Positions 6,281 to 13,326 of a stretch of DNA of 41,573 nt are shown in pieces. The position numbers and the translations under genes are program-made. Every line of letters begins with the position of its first letter. Positions within the stretch are counted from its first letter, which is position 1. The notes under the pieces were generated by a model. The model was not told the DNA's origin. It did no database searches and was given only the letters and a program-made list of their open reading frames with translations. This DNA comes from a virus. Location of the stretch: IMG/VR virus record IMGVR_UViG_3300005529_000064, positions 1 through 41,573 of that record. One strand, written 5' to 3'.

Positions 6281-7941
6281 GAGCTCGGTTCCCAGCGCGG
6301 GCGGTCGCCGAGCCAGCCAAGCTCCAGCCCGCGTATATCGCCCTTCGTGTCGCGAATCTCCCCGGTCAGATAGAACGGGTTCGCGAAGCGCGCGGCCTTA
6401 TTGTTCTTCATCGTGAACCGCGCCGGCTGCCCGGGGCGCCACTCCCCGGCCTTCTTCATGAGGATCGCTACGTCGACCTGCTGACGCTTGGCGCTCGCGT
6501 CGCGGGGCTCGTCCTCCTGCGCGTAGCCCGTGTGGTCGATCAGCACGACCGAGCAACCGACAACGTGCATCACGTAGCGCACGCGGCGAGCGAACTCGAT
6601 CGCCTTGGCGTTGCCGTCCTCGCTCCGCGAGTTGAACGCATGCGAGTACGTGTCCAGCACGATCACGTCCGTGCCGCGGCCGTCGCCCCAATCGCTCTCG
6701 CGCTTGACGAGTGCCTCCACCTGGCGCGGGTCGTTGAAGTCGATCGGCTCGTTCGTCAGTCGGAAGTTCGCTGGGTCCGGACGCCAACGGCGTAGGCGGC
6801 CCTTGTCGGTCGTCGGCGGGTTCTCCAGGCTGTAGAAGCTGGAGCGCACGCCCTTGTGACTCCCTTCGCAGAGCAGGCCGAGCCACGTCATTGACTTGGA
6901 CGCCTCGGTCGCGCCGTACACGAGCACGTAGGCGTTCTTAGGGAGCAGCGGGTGGCAGTAGAACGGGAGCTCCTCGTCCTCGCCGTTCCAGTCCATCCAG
7001 AAGCGGCCTTCGGCCTCGGCGTCGCCCGGCGTGCTGATGTCGAACGTGCCGGCGGGGCGCCCTACGCCGGCAGGCGCCGCACCCCGCTCTTCCGCTACCC
7101 GTCCGCCCTCGGGCGCCCCAAACGTCTCGATGTTCACGGCCTCGGCCTTGAGCCGGGCTTGGCGCGGCACCTGCATCCCGGCCTTCCAGCCGGACTCGAT
7201 CGTCGCGCGTGCCTCTTGGAGGTCCAGGCCGACACGCGGCGCCACTTCGGTCAGCGCCGTGAGCGCGGCCTTGCGGCTGATCTCGCCGCCTGCGCAAAGC
7301 TGCGACAGCGCGAACGCGGCGCGGTTGAGGGCGTTGTTTCGTTCGCCGGCCGGCGCTGTCGCCAGTCGCCCCATCTCCCGCTCGAGCGCGGCCATCCCGT
7401 AGGGCGTGCCTTCCTCCCATGGGAAGAACTTGGGCTCGCTCGCTTCGTCGCTGCCGTCGACGACCTCGGGCACCACGATCTCTTCGAGGAGCCACTCAGG
7501 CGCGGCGACGGGCGCCGTGTCGTTGATGATCTTGTAGCCGGCGCTCGGCGGCGCGATGACGTAGCCCTTGCCGGCCTTCTTGATGTCGACGCCGGGGCCG
7601 AGCTTCCCGCGGAGCGCGATCCCGTCAGGGACCGTGAAGTGGTAGTGGAACCCGCCCGACTTGGTCCGCACGGTGCGGGTAGGCGGGAGCTCCTTGCCGT
7701 CGTTCTTGAACAGGAGCAGGGTCTTGTCGCCGCCGTTGCGCGGGTCGACATCGAGGACGAACGTGCCCGGCGCAATGGCGGCGCCGATCATGCCGTCCCA
7801 CGTCCACGCCTTGATGGCCTCGACGTTCGTCGTGGCGTCGTGAAACCCGTTGGGTGTTCGCGGGGCCTTGTCGGCCCCGCACGGGAACACCCGGACGCCT
7901 TCCGCGGCGAGCGCGAGTGCGGCGTCCTTGAGGTCGGTCAC
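6277..7941 (-). CDS. Bifunctional primase-polymerase / replicative helicase, 554 aa
   Basis: Residues 1-160 form a prim-pol domain: FVLDVDPRNGG (D64, D66), SGGFHYHF (95-102) and VDIKKAGKGYVIAPPS. Residues about 325-540 form a RecA-like ATPase of the RepA/AAA_25 type with Walker A YGATEASKS (342-350), Walker B DVIVLD (425-430) and a later VVLIDHTG strand. It should prime and unwind phage DNA. Walker A has Ala where GKS-type loops have Gly (ASKS instead of GKS), a notable departure although the catalytic Lys-Ser remains. GTG start chosen by GTGA overlap with the exonuclease gene; an in-frame upstream extension is inside that gene. Confidence 0.88.
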   Translation of the reverse strand: MTDLKDAALALAAEGVRVFPCGADKAPRTPNGFHDATTNVEAIKAWTWDGMIGAAIAPGTFVLDVDPRNGGDKTLLLFKNDGKELPPTRTVRTKSGGFHYHFTVPDGIALRGKLGPGVDIKKAGKGYVIAPPSAGYKIINDTAPVAAPEWLLEEIVVPEVVDGSDEASEPKFFPWEEGTPYGMAALEREMGRLATAPAGERNNALNRAAFALSQLCAGGEISRKAALTALTEVAPRVGLDLQEARATIESGWKAGMQVPRQARLKAEAVNIETFGAPEGGRVAEERGAAPAGVGRPAGTFDISTPGDAEAEGRFWMDWNGEDEELPFYCHPLLPKNAYVLVYGATEASKSMTWLGLLCEGSHKGVRSSFYSLENPPTTDKGRLRRWRPDPANFRLTNEPIDFNDPRQVEALVKRESDWGDGRGTDVIVLDTYSHAFNSRSEDGNAKAIEFARRVRYVMHVVGCSVVLIDHTGYAQEDEPRDASAKRQQVDVAILMKKAGEWRPGQPARFTMKNNKAARFANPFYLTGEIRDTKGDIRGLELGWLGDRPRWEPSS

Positions 7942-8558
7942 GGCCGGTACTGCTCCGTGCTGCCGCCGCCCGCACTCCAAGGGCTCGGCGCCGCCAGCAC
8001 GCCCCGCTCGAGCATGGCTGCCCGGAGCTCCACGTGCTGGCGCACGTCACCGATGACGCGCTTCTTCGTTGCCTCGATGCCCTCGGGGAGCAGCATGTTC
8101 GCCTCCGCCCAGAGAGCCGTATTCATCGGCACCTTCGGGTGCCTCAGCTCGAACATGGCGCCGAGGTTCTCCTGCGATTTCGAGAGGCCCTGCGCCGTGA
8201 CGAGATCGTTCTTCGTGTCCTGAGCCAGGATCGTGCCGAGGAGCGGCAGACCCAGGCGCATGAGGGCACCGTTCAGGAGCGGCAGGTCGAAGCCCCTGAT
8301 GTAGTGGCCCGTCACGATGTCGGCCGCGTCGTATGCCTGGCGGAAGCGCTCCAGCATGGCGCGCTCCTCGTCGAGCACCCGCCGCGTGTCGTACGACTCG
8401 CCGATGACTGCGACCTCGACCGGCCCGCGCTCGCCTATGAACTTCCAGGCGATGGCGGTGGGCTGCTTCGTGACCCAATCGCCGCCGTACCAGGCGATAG
8501 GCCGGCACTCGCAGTCGAAGTCCAGGATGCGGACGCGCCTCGTGGTAGTGAGGCGCAT
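7938..8558 (-). CDS. DnaQ-like 3'-5' exonuclease, 206 aa
   Basis: RILDFDCECRP gives the DxE exonuclease motif (D13/D15, E17), DIVTGHYIRGFDLPLLNGAL the second acidic motif and RVIGDVRQHVELR the last. This matches RNase H-fold exonucleases of the DnaQ/predicted RuvC-like phage group. Because the polymerase has its own exonuclease domain, this enzyme more likely acts in recombination or host DNA breakdown. A perfect 7-bp hairpin (8535-8556) covers the start region. ATG at 8558 stands 2 bp after the upstream stop. Confidence 0.75.
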   Translation of the reverse strand: MRLTTTRRVRILDFDCECRPIAWYGGDWVTKQPTAIAWKFIGERGPVEVAVIGESYDTRRVLDEERAMLERFRQAYDAADIVTGHYIRGFDLPLLNGALMRLGLPLLGTILAQDTKNDLVTAQGLSKSQENLGAMFELRHPKVPMNTALWAEANMLLPEGIEATKKRVIGDVRQHVELRAAMLERGVLAAPSPWSAGGGSTEQYRP

Positions 8559-8560
8559 GC

Positions 8561-8764
8561 TCAGTCCCGGATGACGTCGTTGAGCTCGGCCACGAGCTCC
8601 TTGAGCTCGCCGCGCGCCAGCGCGTCGTCGAACTCCTCGAGCGTGTCCGGCAAGACGGCATTGATCTCTTCGTCCGCCGCCAGCGAGTGCTTCAGGCGGA
8701 TGATGGTGCGCGCCGCCTTGGTGAGCTGGGCCTTCTTGAGCTCAGCTTGCGTCTTCTTCTTCAA
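8561..8764 (-). CDS. Charged helical protein, 67 aa
   Basis: TTG start at 8764 has GGAG 8 bp upstream and lies inside the end of the upstream gene. The N-terminus is Lys-rich (KKKTQAELKKAQLTKAA), followed by acidic helices (EEFDDALARGELKELVAEL). No family is known to me. Confidence 0.6.
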   Translation of the reverse strand: MKKKTQAELKKAQLTKAARTIIRLKHSLAADEEINAVLPDTLEEFDDALARGELKELVAELNDVIRD

Positions 8765-8996
8765 GACGTAACTCCAGTTCCTCGATCTGCCGGCGCTTCG
8801 ACCGGATGCGCGCCCGTAGGGCACGCCGCGTCCGCGCGTAGTTGGCGCTGGCGGGGTCCTTGAGGTAGGCCGCCCTCCGCCGTGCCCGGCGCTTGACGGC
8901 GCACGTCCAGCGTTGACCGCTGGCGCACGTGTCCATCGGTTCGCCGTGGCACGGGCAGAGGGGCCGCCCGTGGGCGGCGGCCCCGCTGTCCGGCAT
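8742..8996 (-). CDS. Cys-containing basic protein, 84 aa
   Basis: Has a N-terminal metal-site candidate (LCPCHGEPMDTC, then RWTC) followed by a long Arg-rich helix (RRARRRAAYLKDP) and an acidic coiled end. The CPCHGEPM pattern is seen in small actinophage proteins of unknown role. ATG lies just after the upstream stop. Confidence 0.6.
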   Translation of the reverse strand: MPDSGAAAHGRPLCPCHGEPMDTCASGQRWTCAVKRRARRRAAYLKDPASANYARTRRALRARIRSKRRQIEELELRLEEEDAS

Positions 8997-8998
8997 CG

Positions 8999-9340
8999 CT
9001 ACGCCTGGCGGATCAGGATGGAGCGCCCGACCTGCTCCAGCTTGATCGTCACCGTGTCGGCGTCCTCGCGAGCGAGGTACTCGTTCAGCTGCGCGAGCAG
9101 CCTGTCGCGCGACTCCACCGTCCCGATCGGGAAGCTGATGGCGCGCTCCTCCTCGTCACCCGTCTCCGGGTTCGGAACGACGACCTGCGCCACGTAGCGC
9201 GGGCCGTACTGGTTCTGCTGATCCTCGACGACCTTGGTCACGGTCATCGGGATGCCGTTCTCCATGAGGACCTTCTTCTCCGCGGCGCCGATGAAGGTGC
9301 CGAGGCTGCCGACGTCCTCGTACTCGTCCCAGAAGCCCAA
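8999..9340 (-). CDS. Conserved phage-type protein, possible single-strand DNA binding, 113 aa
   Basis: Begins GFWDEYEDVGSLGTFIG and has a beta-rich core (GPRYVAQVVVPNPETGDEEE, then RAISFPIGTVESRD) and KLEQVGRSILIRQ at the end. The alternating strands could be an OB-like fold, which together with the replication context suggests, but does not show, ssDNA binding. TTG start chosen because AAAGGGGG lies about 6 bp upstream. The start opens a new sub-block after a 132-bp noncoding gap. Confidence 0.6.
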   Translation of the reverse strand: MGFWDEYEDVGSLGTFIGAAEKKVLMENGIPMTVTKVVEDQQNQYGPRYVAQVVVPNPETGDEEERAISFPIGTVESRDRLLAQLNEYLAREDADTVTIKLEQVGRSILIRQA

Positions 9341-9472
9341 ACGGGCCCCCTTTCGTGTTCGTGCTGGCGGGCAGCGCCCGCGGTGTTGCGACCAGGTGCA
9401 AGCGCGGGGCGGCGGGATCACTTGGCCCCTATGCGTCTCCCGCCCTTAGAGGGCCTTCGGCCCCGCGCCAGT
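9341..9472 (-). other. Noncoding gap with hairpins
   Basis: No gene seen. It holds two short hairpins: GCGGGC-AGC-GCCCGC (about 9367-9381) and GGGCC-TTC-GGCCC (about 9449-9463). The second sits just after the stop of the upstream gene and may slow transcription. One of the few breaks in the tightly overlapping operon. Confidence 0.4.
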
Positions 9473-9715
9473 TCAGGGAGTTACGTAGCCGTGCGCCCGC
9501 GTGAGCTCGCCGCGCTTGCCGGCGGCGTCCTCGCGTAGGGCATCCATGTAGCCACGGCCGTACGCGATGCGGAGCAGCGACGCGAACGCTGCCCGCGTGT
9601 CGTCGTCGTCCAGGATGGGCCCGAGTACGCTCTCGCACTCGGCGATGACGGACCATGACTCGATCAGTCGCAGGTCGATGTCCGCCGCGAGCTCGCGCAG
9701 TCGCTCTTCGGTCAC
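9473..9715 (-). CDS. Hypothetical protein, 80 aa
   Basis: An acidic helical protein (TEERLRELAADIDLRLIESW; ILDDDDTRAAFASLLRIAYG) with a more basic end. GTG start overlaps the stop of the upstream membrane micro-protein. The pattern with RIAYGRGYMDAL is typical of small helical phage proteins. No function can be assigned. Confidence 0.6.
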   Translation of the reverse strand: MTEERLRELAADIDLRLIESWSVIAECESVLGPILDDDDTRAAFASLLRIAYGRGYMDALREDAAGKRGELTRAHGYVTP

Positions 9716-9792
9716 TTCGCAGCCTCGAGGCCCAGGACGATGACGCCCAGGATCACCGCGTAGAGCCAGAGCAGTTGCGCGAGCGGGCTCAC
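9712..9792 (-). CDS. Membrane micro-protein, 26 aa
   Basis: Nearly the whole peptide is one hydrophobic helix (LAQLLWLYAVILGVIVLG). GAGGAG lies 5 bp ahead of the GTG start and the stop overlaps the next start (GTGA). An even smaller frame just upstream (9789-9818, ATGA-coupled, nine residues MTDAAEEQA) contains this ribosome site and may only pass ribosomes along. Confidence 0.5.
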   Translation of the reverse strand: MSPLAQLLWLYAVILGVIVLGLEAAK

Positions 9793-9814
9793 GCCTGCTC
9801 CTCAGCGGCATCGG

Positions 9815-10012
9815 TCATACGACCGGCCCCCCGATGAACTCCGGCCCGTTGCGCTGGATCTCGCGGACGCACTCGTCGCACCGGACGTAACTCCCGCCGA
9901 CGCCTTCGAGCGCTTTCTCTTCATCCGTCAGCGGGGACTCACACGTCGCGCACAGGCCGTGCTCACGCAGATAGTCCAGGTCCCGCTTCGGAGCGGCAGA
10001 GCGACTATCCAC
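9815..10012 (-). CDS. Small zinc-ribbon protein, 65 aa
   Basis: CATCESPL and VRCDECVREI form two CxxC knuckles 20-odd residues apart, the spacing of a zinc ribbon. GTG start lies in the end of the upstream gene (8-bp overlap). Likely binds nucleic acid or a protein partner; no named family. Confidence 0.65.
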   Translation of the reverse strand: MDSRSAAPKRDLDYLREHGLCATCESPLTDEEKALEGVGGSYVRCDECVREIQRNGPEFIGGPVV

Positions 10013-10244
10013 GCGGCACCACGCGGTCGTTGACGACCGTCTCCCACGGTTCGATGTAGCTCATCGGGATCGTGTCCGCGAACATCAGCTTGCGCTTGCC
10101 GCACCCGCGCTGACAGATCCAGGTCGTAAACGGGTGGGCGTCGAGCAGGCCCGTCTCCATGACGAAGTAGTGACCGCACCACAGACGCCTCCAGCGGCGG
10201 CGAATCCGAGCGGCATTCCGGGCTTCGCCAGGGTTAGTCGACAT
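10005..10244 (-). CDS. Cys-containing hypothetical protein, 79 aa
   Basis: A basic N-terminus (ARIRRRWRRLWCGHYFV) followed by TTWICQRGCGKRKLMF: C-x-H and C-x3-C groups that could hold zinc. Start ATG lies inside the end of the upstream gene (11-bp overlap). Function unknown. Confidence 0.6.
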   Translation of the reverse strand: MSTNPGEARNAARIRRRWRRLWCGHYFVMETGLLDAHPFTTWICQRGCGKRKLMFADTIPMSYIEPWETVVNDRVVPRG

Positions 10245-10533
10245 CGGGGGCCAGTCCTTCCGCGATCACAGTCAGGTCGTCCGGCCACGTCGGGGCGTCA
10301 TGATCGCTGTCGAGCGTCAGCGAAATCTCGCCCGCGAGAATGAGCAGCCGACGGGCTGCCTCCTTCTTCGTCATGCGACCATCGCGCGGAGGCAATGCCG
10401 GGATGCTCGCCCACGAATGCGGGCCTTCGTGATCGGGCGGATACGCGCAGGCGACCGGCTCATGCCACGACGATGAAACCGTAACCCCGCAGATCGGCGG
10501 CTCGGGCGGACGCACAGAATCGAACGGCTTCAC
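10234..10533 (-). CDS. Hypothetical protein, 99 aa
   Basis: GTG at 10533 is chosen because it overlaps the stop of the upstream zinc-ribbon gene (GTGA); an upstream in-frame start at 10560 lies within that gene. The N-terminal part has CGVTVSSSWHEPVACAYPPD followed by HEGPHSWA, a Cys/His pattern seen in small actinobacterial proteins that bind a metal. The C-terminal half is helical. No family named. Confidence 0.6.
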   Translation of the reverse strand: MKPFDSVRPPEPPICGVTVSSSWHEPVACAYPPDHEGPHSWASIPALPPRDGRMTKKEAARRLLILAGEISLTLDSDHDAPTWPDDLTVIAEGLAPDVD

Positions 10534-10622
10534 GACAGCTTCCCGCCGCAGTTCGGACACCTAATGGTTGCCGACTGAGGCCCGCAGAGCGGGCACCAAC
10601 AGGCCGTAGCGGCATCAGACAT
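10530..10622 (-). CDS. Zinc-ribbon micro-protein, 30 aa
   Basis: Two CxxC knuckles (CWCPLCGPQ and IRCPNCGGKL) within 30 residues make a minimal zinc ribbon. The start lies in the end of the upstream gene and the stop overlaps the next start (GTGA). It is too short for ordinary gene callers. Confidence 0.6.
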   Translation of the reverse strand: MSDAATACWCPLCGPQSATIRCPNCGGKLS

Positions 10623-10872
10623 TCGCGCGGCCCTCCACCGTTACGCGGGCTCGGAAGCCAGGACGGGTGACCGTGTGAACCTCGTCCACAAGATGCACGT
10701 CCCAGCAGTCGTAAGCGTCGTCCTCCGACGCCTGATCCCAGCACTCCCACGAGCACGAGCAGACGAGCTTCCACAGTTCGTCGCCATCCGCGTAGCAGAC
10801 CTCGACCTCATGCACCTGCGCGATAGCGGCAGAGTGCTCCTTAGGAACGTCAGCCTGGGTGTTTTCGTTCAT
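10615..10872 (-). CDS. Acidic Cys/Trp-rich protein, 85 aa
   Basis: ATG overlaps the stop of the nuclease gene (ATGA). The middle reads KLVCSCSWECWDQASEDDAY, with CxC and further Cys/Trp residues, then YDCWDVHLVDEVH. The pattern suits a small metal-binding or dsDNA-mimic-like acidic protein, but no family is recognised. Confidence 0.6.
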   Translation of the reverse strand: MNENTQADVPKEHSAAIAQVHEVEVCYADGDELWKLVCSCSWECWDQASEDDAYDCWDVHLVDEVHTVTRPGFRARVTVEGRANV

Positions 10873-11708
10873 GACGGTCGGCGGACGGTGTCCAGCACGT
10901 CCTTCTTCGACGCGACTGTGAGGCAGCCGAGGAACAGTTCGTAGACCTCGTCGGTCAGCGTAAACACCGCCTTCTCGTACTTGCCTGTCGGCGTGGGGCG
11001 GACGACGATGCCGTGCTCGATCGCCTCGCCGTTCGGCGTGAGCTCCGCCTCGGTGCCATCGTCCAGGCCAACGAAGTCGGCACGGGCGTAGGCGCAGAGC
11101 TGGAGTGCCGTCTCGTCGTAGATGCTCTTCGACGTCTTGACGTCGAGGATCACGTTCTTGAGCGTGCCGCCGACACGCATGCGGGCGATCAGGTCGGCCG
11201 TGCCGGCGTAGCCGTGCTGGCGCGAGTACACGGTCGACTCGCTCCAGTAGACCTCGGGCTCCTCGTCGTATAGGAACTCCATGAGGCCGGCGATCATGGC
11301 CGCCGCGCTCTTCCACATATTCAGCGGAACGCGCGCCTCTTTGAGTTGCGCCTCGATCGTCTCCTGGTCGAGCGGCTTGCCCGCCAAGTAGGCCTCGAGC
11401 GCCCCGTGGACGATGGTGCCGCGGTCGGCCTTCGTGCCGCTGTCGCGGAACCGTGCGCCCTTCACGTAGTCAATGGCGCCACGCTCGTCGCCCTTGGCCA
11501 GCATGGCCGCCACGATGTCGTGGTTATCGATCGCGGCCTGCGCCGTGACCTTGGCCGCCCAACCGATAAGGTACGGCTTGGGCATGCCGCCGCCGATTGC
11601 CGACGTCACCGAAATGACCTCGAACTCGTGCGGCGGGAGCGGGGGCCAGGCGTAGGTCCGCGGTGCGTCGTAGCCCTTGCCCTGGCGGGCCTGCGTGGGT
11701 TGCGTCAT
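10869..11708 (-). CDS. PD-(D/E)XK nuclease (RecB/Cas4-like), 279 aa
   Basis: Motifs in order: GTIVHGALEAYL (H101), YAGTADLIAR (D172), VILDVKTSKS (D189, K191) and ETALQLCAYA (Q203). This is the H-D-DxK-Q layout of RecB-family and phage exonucleases, which resect DNA ends for recombination. No Cas4 iron-sulfur cysteines are visible. It lies in the operon with endonuclease VII and the polymerase, so a role in phage recombination or replication repair is likely. Confidence 0.85.
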   Translation of the reverse strand: MTQPTQARQGKGYDAPRTYAWPPLPPHEFEVISVTSAIGGGMPKPYLIGWAAKVTAQAAIDNHDIVAAMLAKGDERGAIDYVKGARFRDSGTKADRGTIVHGALEAYLAGKPLDQETIEAQLKEARVPLNMWKSAAAMIAGLMEFLYDEEPEVYWSESTVYSRQHGYAGTADLIARMRVGGTLKNVILDVKTSKSIYDETALQLCAYARADFVGLDDGTEAELTPNGEAIEHGIVVRPTPTGKYEKAVFTLTDEVYELFLGCLTVASKKDVLDTVRRPS

Positions 11709-11881
11709 GACCGACCTCCGCGGCGCTGGCGCGCCGTCTTGCCGGGCCGGAACGTCTCCGTCTCAGCCTTCTTGCCGCGCTTGGGCTCCCAGGTGCCGGC
11801 CGAGTTGACCGTGCCCTGGCGCGCACGGGTGCCGGCGGCGTCCACGGCCCTCCGTGAACGCTCCGCTACTCCCGACCTCAC
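11705..11881 (-). CDS. Very basic small protein, 58 aa
   Basis: Rich in Arg and Lys (EPKRGKKAETETFRPGKTAR and RQRRGGRS at the end) and probably unstructured; may bind nucleic acid. GTG start overlaps the stop of the membrane micro-protein upstream, and its stop overlaps the nuclease start. Confidence 0.55.
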   Translation of the reverse strand: MRSGVAERSRRAVDAAGTRARQGTVNSAGTWEPKRGKKAETETFRPGKTARQRRGGRS

Positions 11882-11979
11882 AGATGCACGCCGAACAGCG
11901 CGCACGCGGTCAAGACGCCAAGCGCCAGACCGAAGGCGTAGATGAACGCCACGAGAAACGTTGCGACGAGATGGCTCAC
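11878..11979 (-). CDS. Membrane micro-protein, 33 aa
   Basis: After MSHLVATF it is one long hydrophobic segment (LVAFIYAFGLALGVLTACAL). GTG start overlaps the stop of the dioxygenase gene (GTGA) and the stop overlaps the next start. Located directly after the DNA-modification candidate, though no link is shown. Confidence 0.55.
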   Translation of the reverse strand: MSHLVATFLVAFIYAFGLALGVLTACALFGVHL

Positions 11980-12929
11980 GCCGTCTCCTCTCCTGAAAGG
12001 CCGAGCGCCTTGCCGGCACGCTTCTCTTGAAGCGCCACGCGGCGAGCGTTCTCTTCGGCCAACGTGCCGCACTCCACGATGTCGGTGCGGAAGTAGCTGA
12101 CGATGCTGATGCGCTCGGGCGGGTGTTCCTCGCCGAAGTCATTCATGTACGTGCAGTAGTGGCCCGGCTTCCGGAGCGTCTCGCCGCAATGCGAGCACGC
12201 CATGGGCGTATTGCCGTGCCACTCGTGCGCGTCCATGAGCAGGACGTCGCCGTCCTTCATGTCCACGGCGACGCCGTACTGCGGGAAGCTGAGCCAGCCG
12301 CCGTCGTAGGCACCGCGCCGGATGCAACCGAGCGTCGAGAAGCCGGCGTCCAGGTCGCCCTTGTCCGTGTGCAGGCCCGTCGGGTAGGTGTTGTTCACCG
12401 TGATCGTCGTGAACGGCGTGCCGGCGATGACCCAATCGGGGCTCGCGTTCTCGACCGCCACCATCTGCGCGGCGTACCGCTCGGGCACGTACTCCTCGAA
12501 CAGGCGCGCGATGCGGTCGAAGTACGGGAGCAGTCGCTCCCACTCCTGCACCTTCTGCGCGGTGAACGCGGTCAGCCGGCAATACTGCATCGCGCCGACC
12601 GCCTCGAAGCTGCCGAGGATGGAGCTCATGACCGGCACCGTCCGCGAGCGCGTCCCAGAACCGCGCGTGATGGCGCGCTCACCGCCGCTCGCGTAGCCGC
12701 GGTTGTCGGTCAGCATGCGGATCTTCGTGAACTCGGGGTAGGTCTCGTCCCCGACGTCCTTGGCAGCACCCGGCAGGTAGACGGCGAGCGGCTTGCCGTT
12801 CGGCTTGAGCACGCGCGCCGGGCCCTCGAGCTTGACGCTGATCATCTCGGGGTTCACCTGGGCGCCTTTGTACTTCTCGACCCACTCGTCGCTCCGCTTG
12901 GTGCGGGCGCGGAACTCCAGGAGCTCCAT
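11976..12929 (-). CDS. TET/JBP-like 2-oxoglutarate/Fe(II) dioxygenase, 317 aa
   Basis: Residues 176-281 contain the signature of the phage TET/JBP group: NNTYPTGLHTDKGDLDAGFS with the iron-binding HxD (H187, D189), GGWLSFPQYGVAVDMKDGDV, the distal histidine in DAHEWHGNT (H235 or H238), and RISIVSYFR with an Arg for 2-oxoglutarate. TET/JBP enzymes oxidise the methyl group of 5-methylcytosine or thymine in DNA; phage members (5mYOX) prime bases for further decoration. A Cys cluster (CSHCGETLRKPGHYC, 245-259) is inserted between the distal His and the Arg. The first 110 residues hold no known domain. ATG start is 1 bp overlapped with the upstream stop. Function is inferred from motifs; the substrate base is unknown. 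Confidence 0.8.
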   Translation of the reverse strand: MELLEFRARTKRSDEWVEKYKGAQVNPEMISVKLEGPARVLKPNGKPLAVYLPGAAKDVGDETYPEFTKIRMLTDNRGYASGGERAITRGSGTRSRTVPVMSSILGSFEAVGAMQYCRLTAFTAQKVQEWERLLPYFDRIARLFEEYVPERYAAQMVAVENASPDWVIAGTPFTTITVNNTYPTGLHTDKGDLDAGFSTLGCIRRGAYDGGWLSFPQYGVAVDMKDGDVLLMDAHEWHGNTPMACSHCGETLRKPGHYCTYMNDFGEEHPPERISIVSYFRTDIVECGTLAEENARRVALQEKRAGKALGLSGEETA

Positions 12930-13126
12930 CAGAGTGAGTAAGCCCGAAGCGCAACGTACGGATCGTTGCCCCGGTCGCACTCGATCGCCTCTCGGAACCG
13001 CGCGCCAAGCTCGACGCCCAAGCAGTGAGCGGCTGCCCACAAACGGAGCTCGCTCTCCTTGAACGTGAGCGAAACCGTCACCGTGACGTCCCGGTCGACC
13101 GGCGCTTCGTTGTGCATCGTGATCAT
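12929..13126 (-). CDS. Hypothetical protein, 65 aa
   Basis: ATG at 13126 overlaps the upstream stop (ATGA); a longer start is not needed. A beta strand pair (VDRDVTVTVSLTFKESELRL) leads to helices (WAAAHCLGVELGARFREAI). No family recognised. It lies between the glycosyltransferase-like and dioxygenase genes and could belong to their module. Confidence 0.6.
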   Translation of the reverse strand: MITMHNEAPVDRDVTVTVSLTFKESELRLWAAAHCLGVELGARFREAIECDRGNDPYVALRAYSL

Positions 13127-13326
13127 GCGTCGTCCTCCCATATGCGCAGTTCTTCGCGCGTGTCGTTGAGGGCCTCTGTGTGAAGGCCGTGCGCCGCGGC
13201 ATAGGTCTCAGCGTCTGAGATCAGTTGGCGCCAGTCGGCCGCGAAGTTGCCACTCCGGTCATCGATGACGGAGAGCTCCGCCTGAACCCAGGCGTCGAGC
13301 AACTCCTGATGCGTCTTCGGCCTCAT
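13123..13326 (-). CDS. Acidic hypothetical protein, 67 aa
   Basis: Helical and Asp/Glu-rich (TREELRIWEDDA at the end; HQELLDAWVQAELSVIDD near the start). ATG overlaps the stop of the glycosyltransferase-like gene. Unknown function. Confidence 0.6.
   Translation of the reverse strand: MRPKTHQELLDAWVQAELSVIDDRSGNFAADWRQLISDAETYAAAHGLHTEALNDTREELRIWEDDA

Noticed and set aside
6952-8223. Plus-strand frame of 423 aa opposite the primase-helicase
   Set aside because: A shadow created by high GC at third codon positions; no motif, no ribosome site.
8535-8556. Perfect 7-bp hairpin at the start of the DnaQ-like gene as a regulatory site
   Set aside because: It may affect translation, but the bases also encode Arg/Thr codons and chance is likely in GC-rich DNA; not listed as a separate feature.
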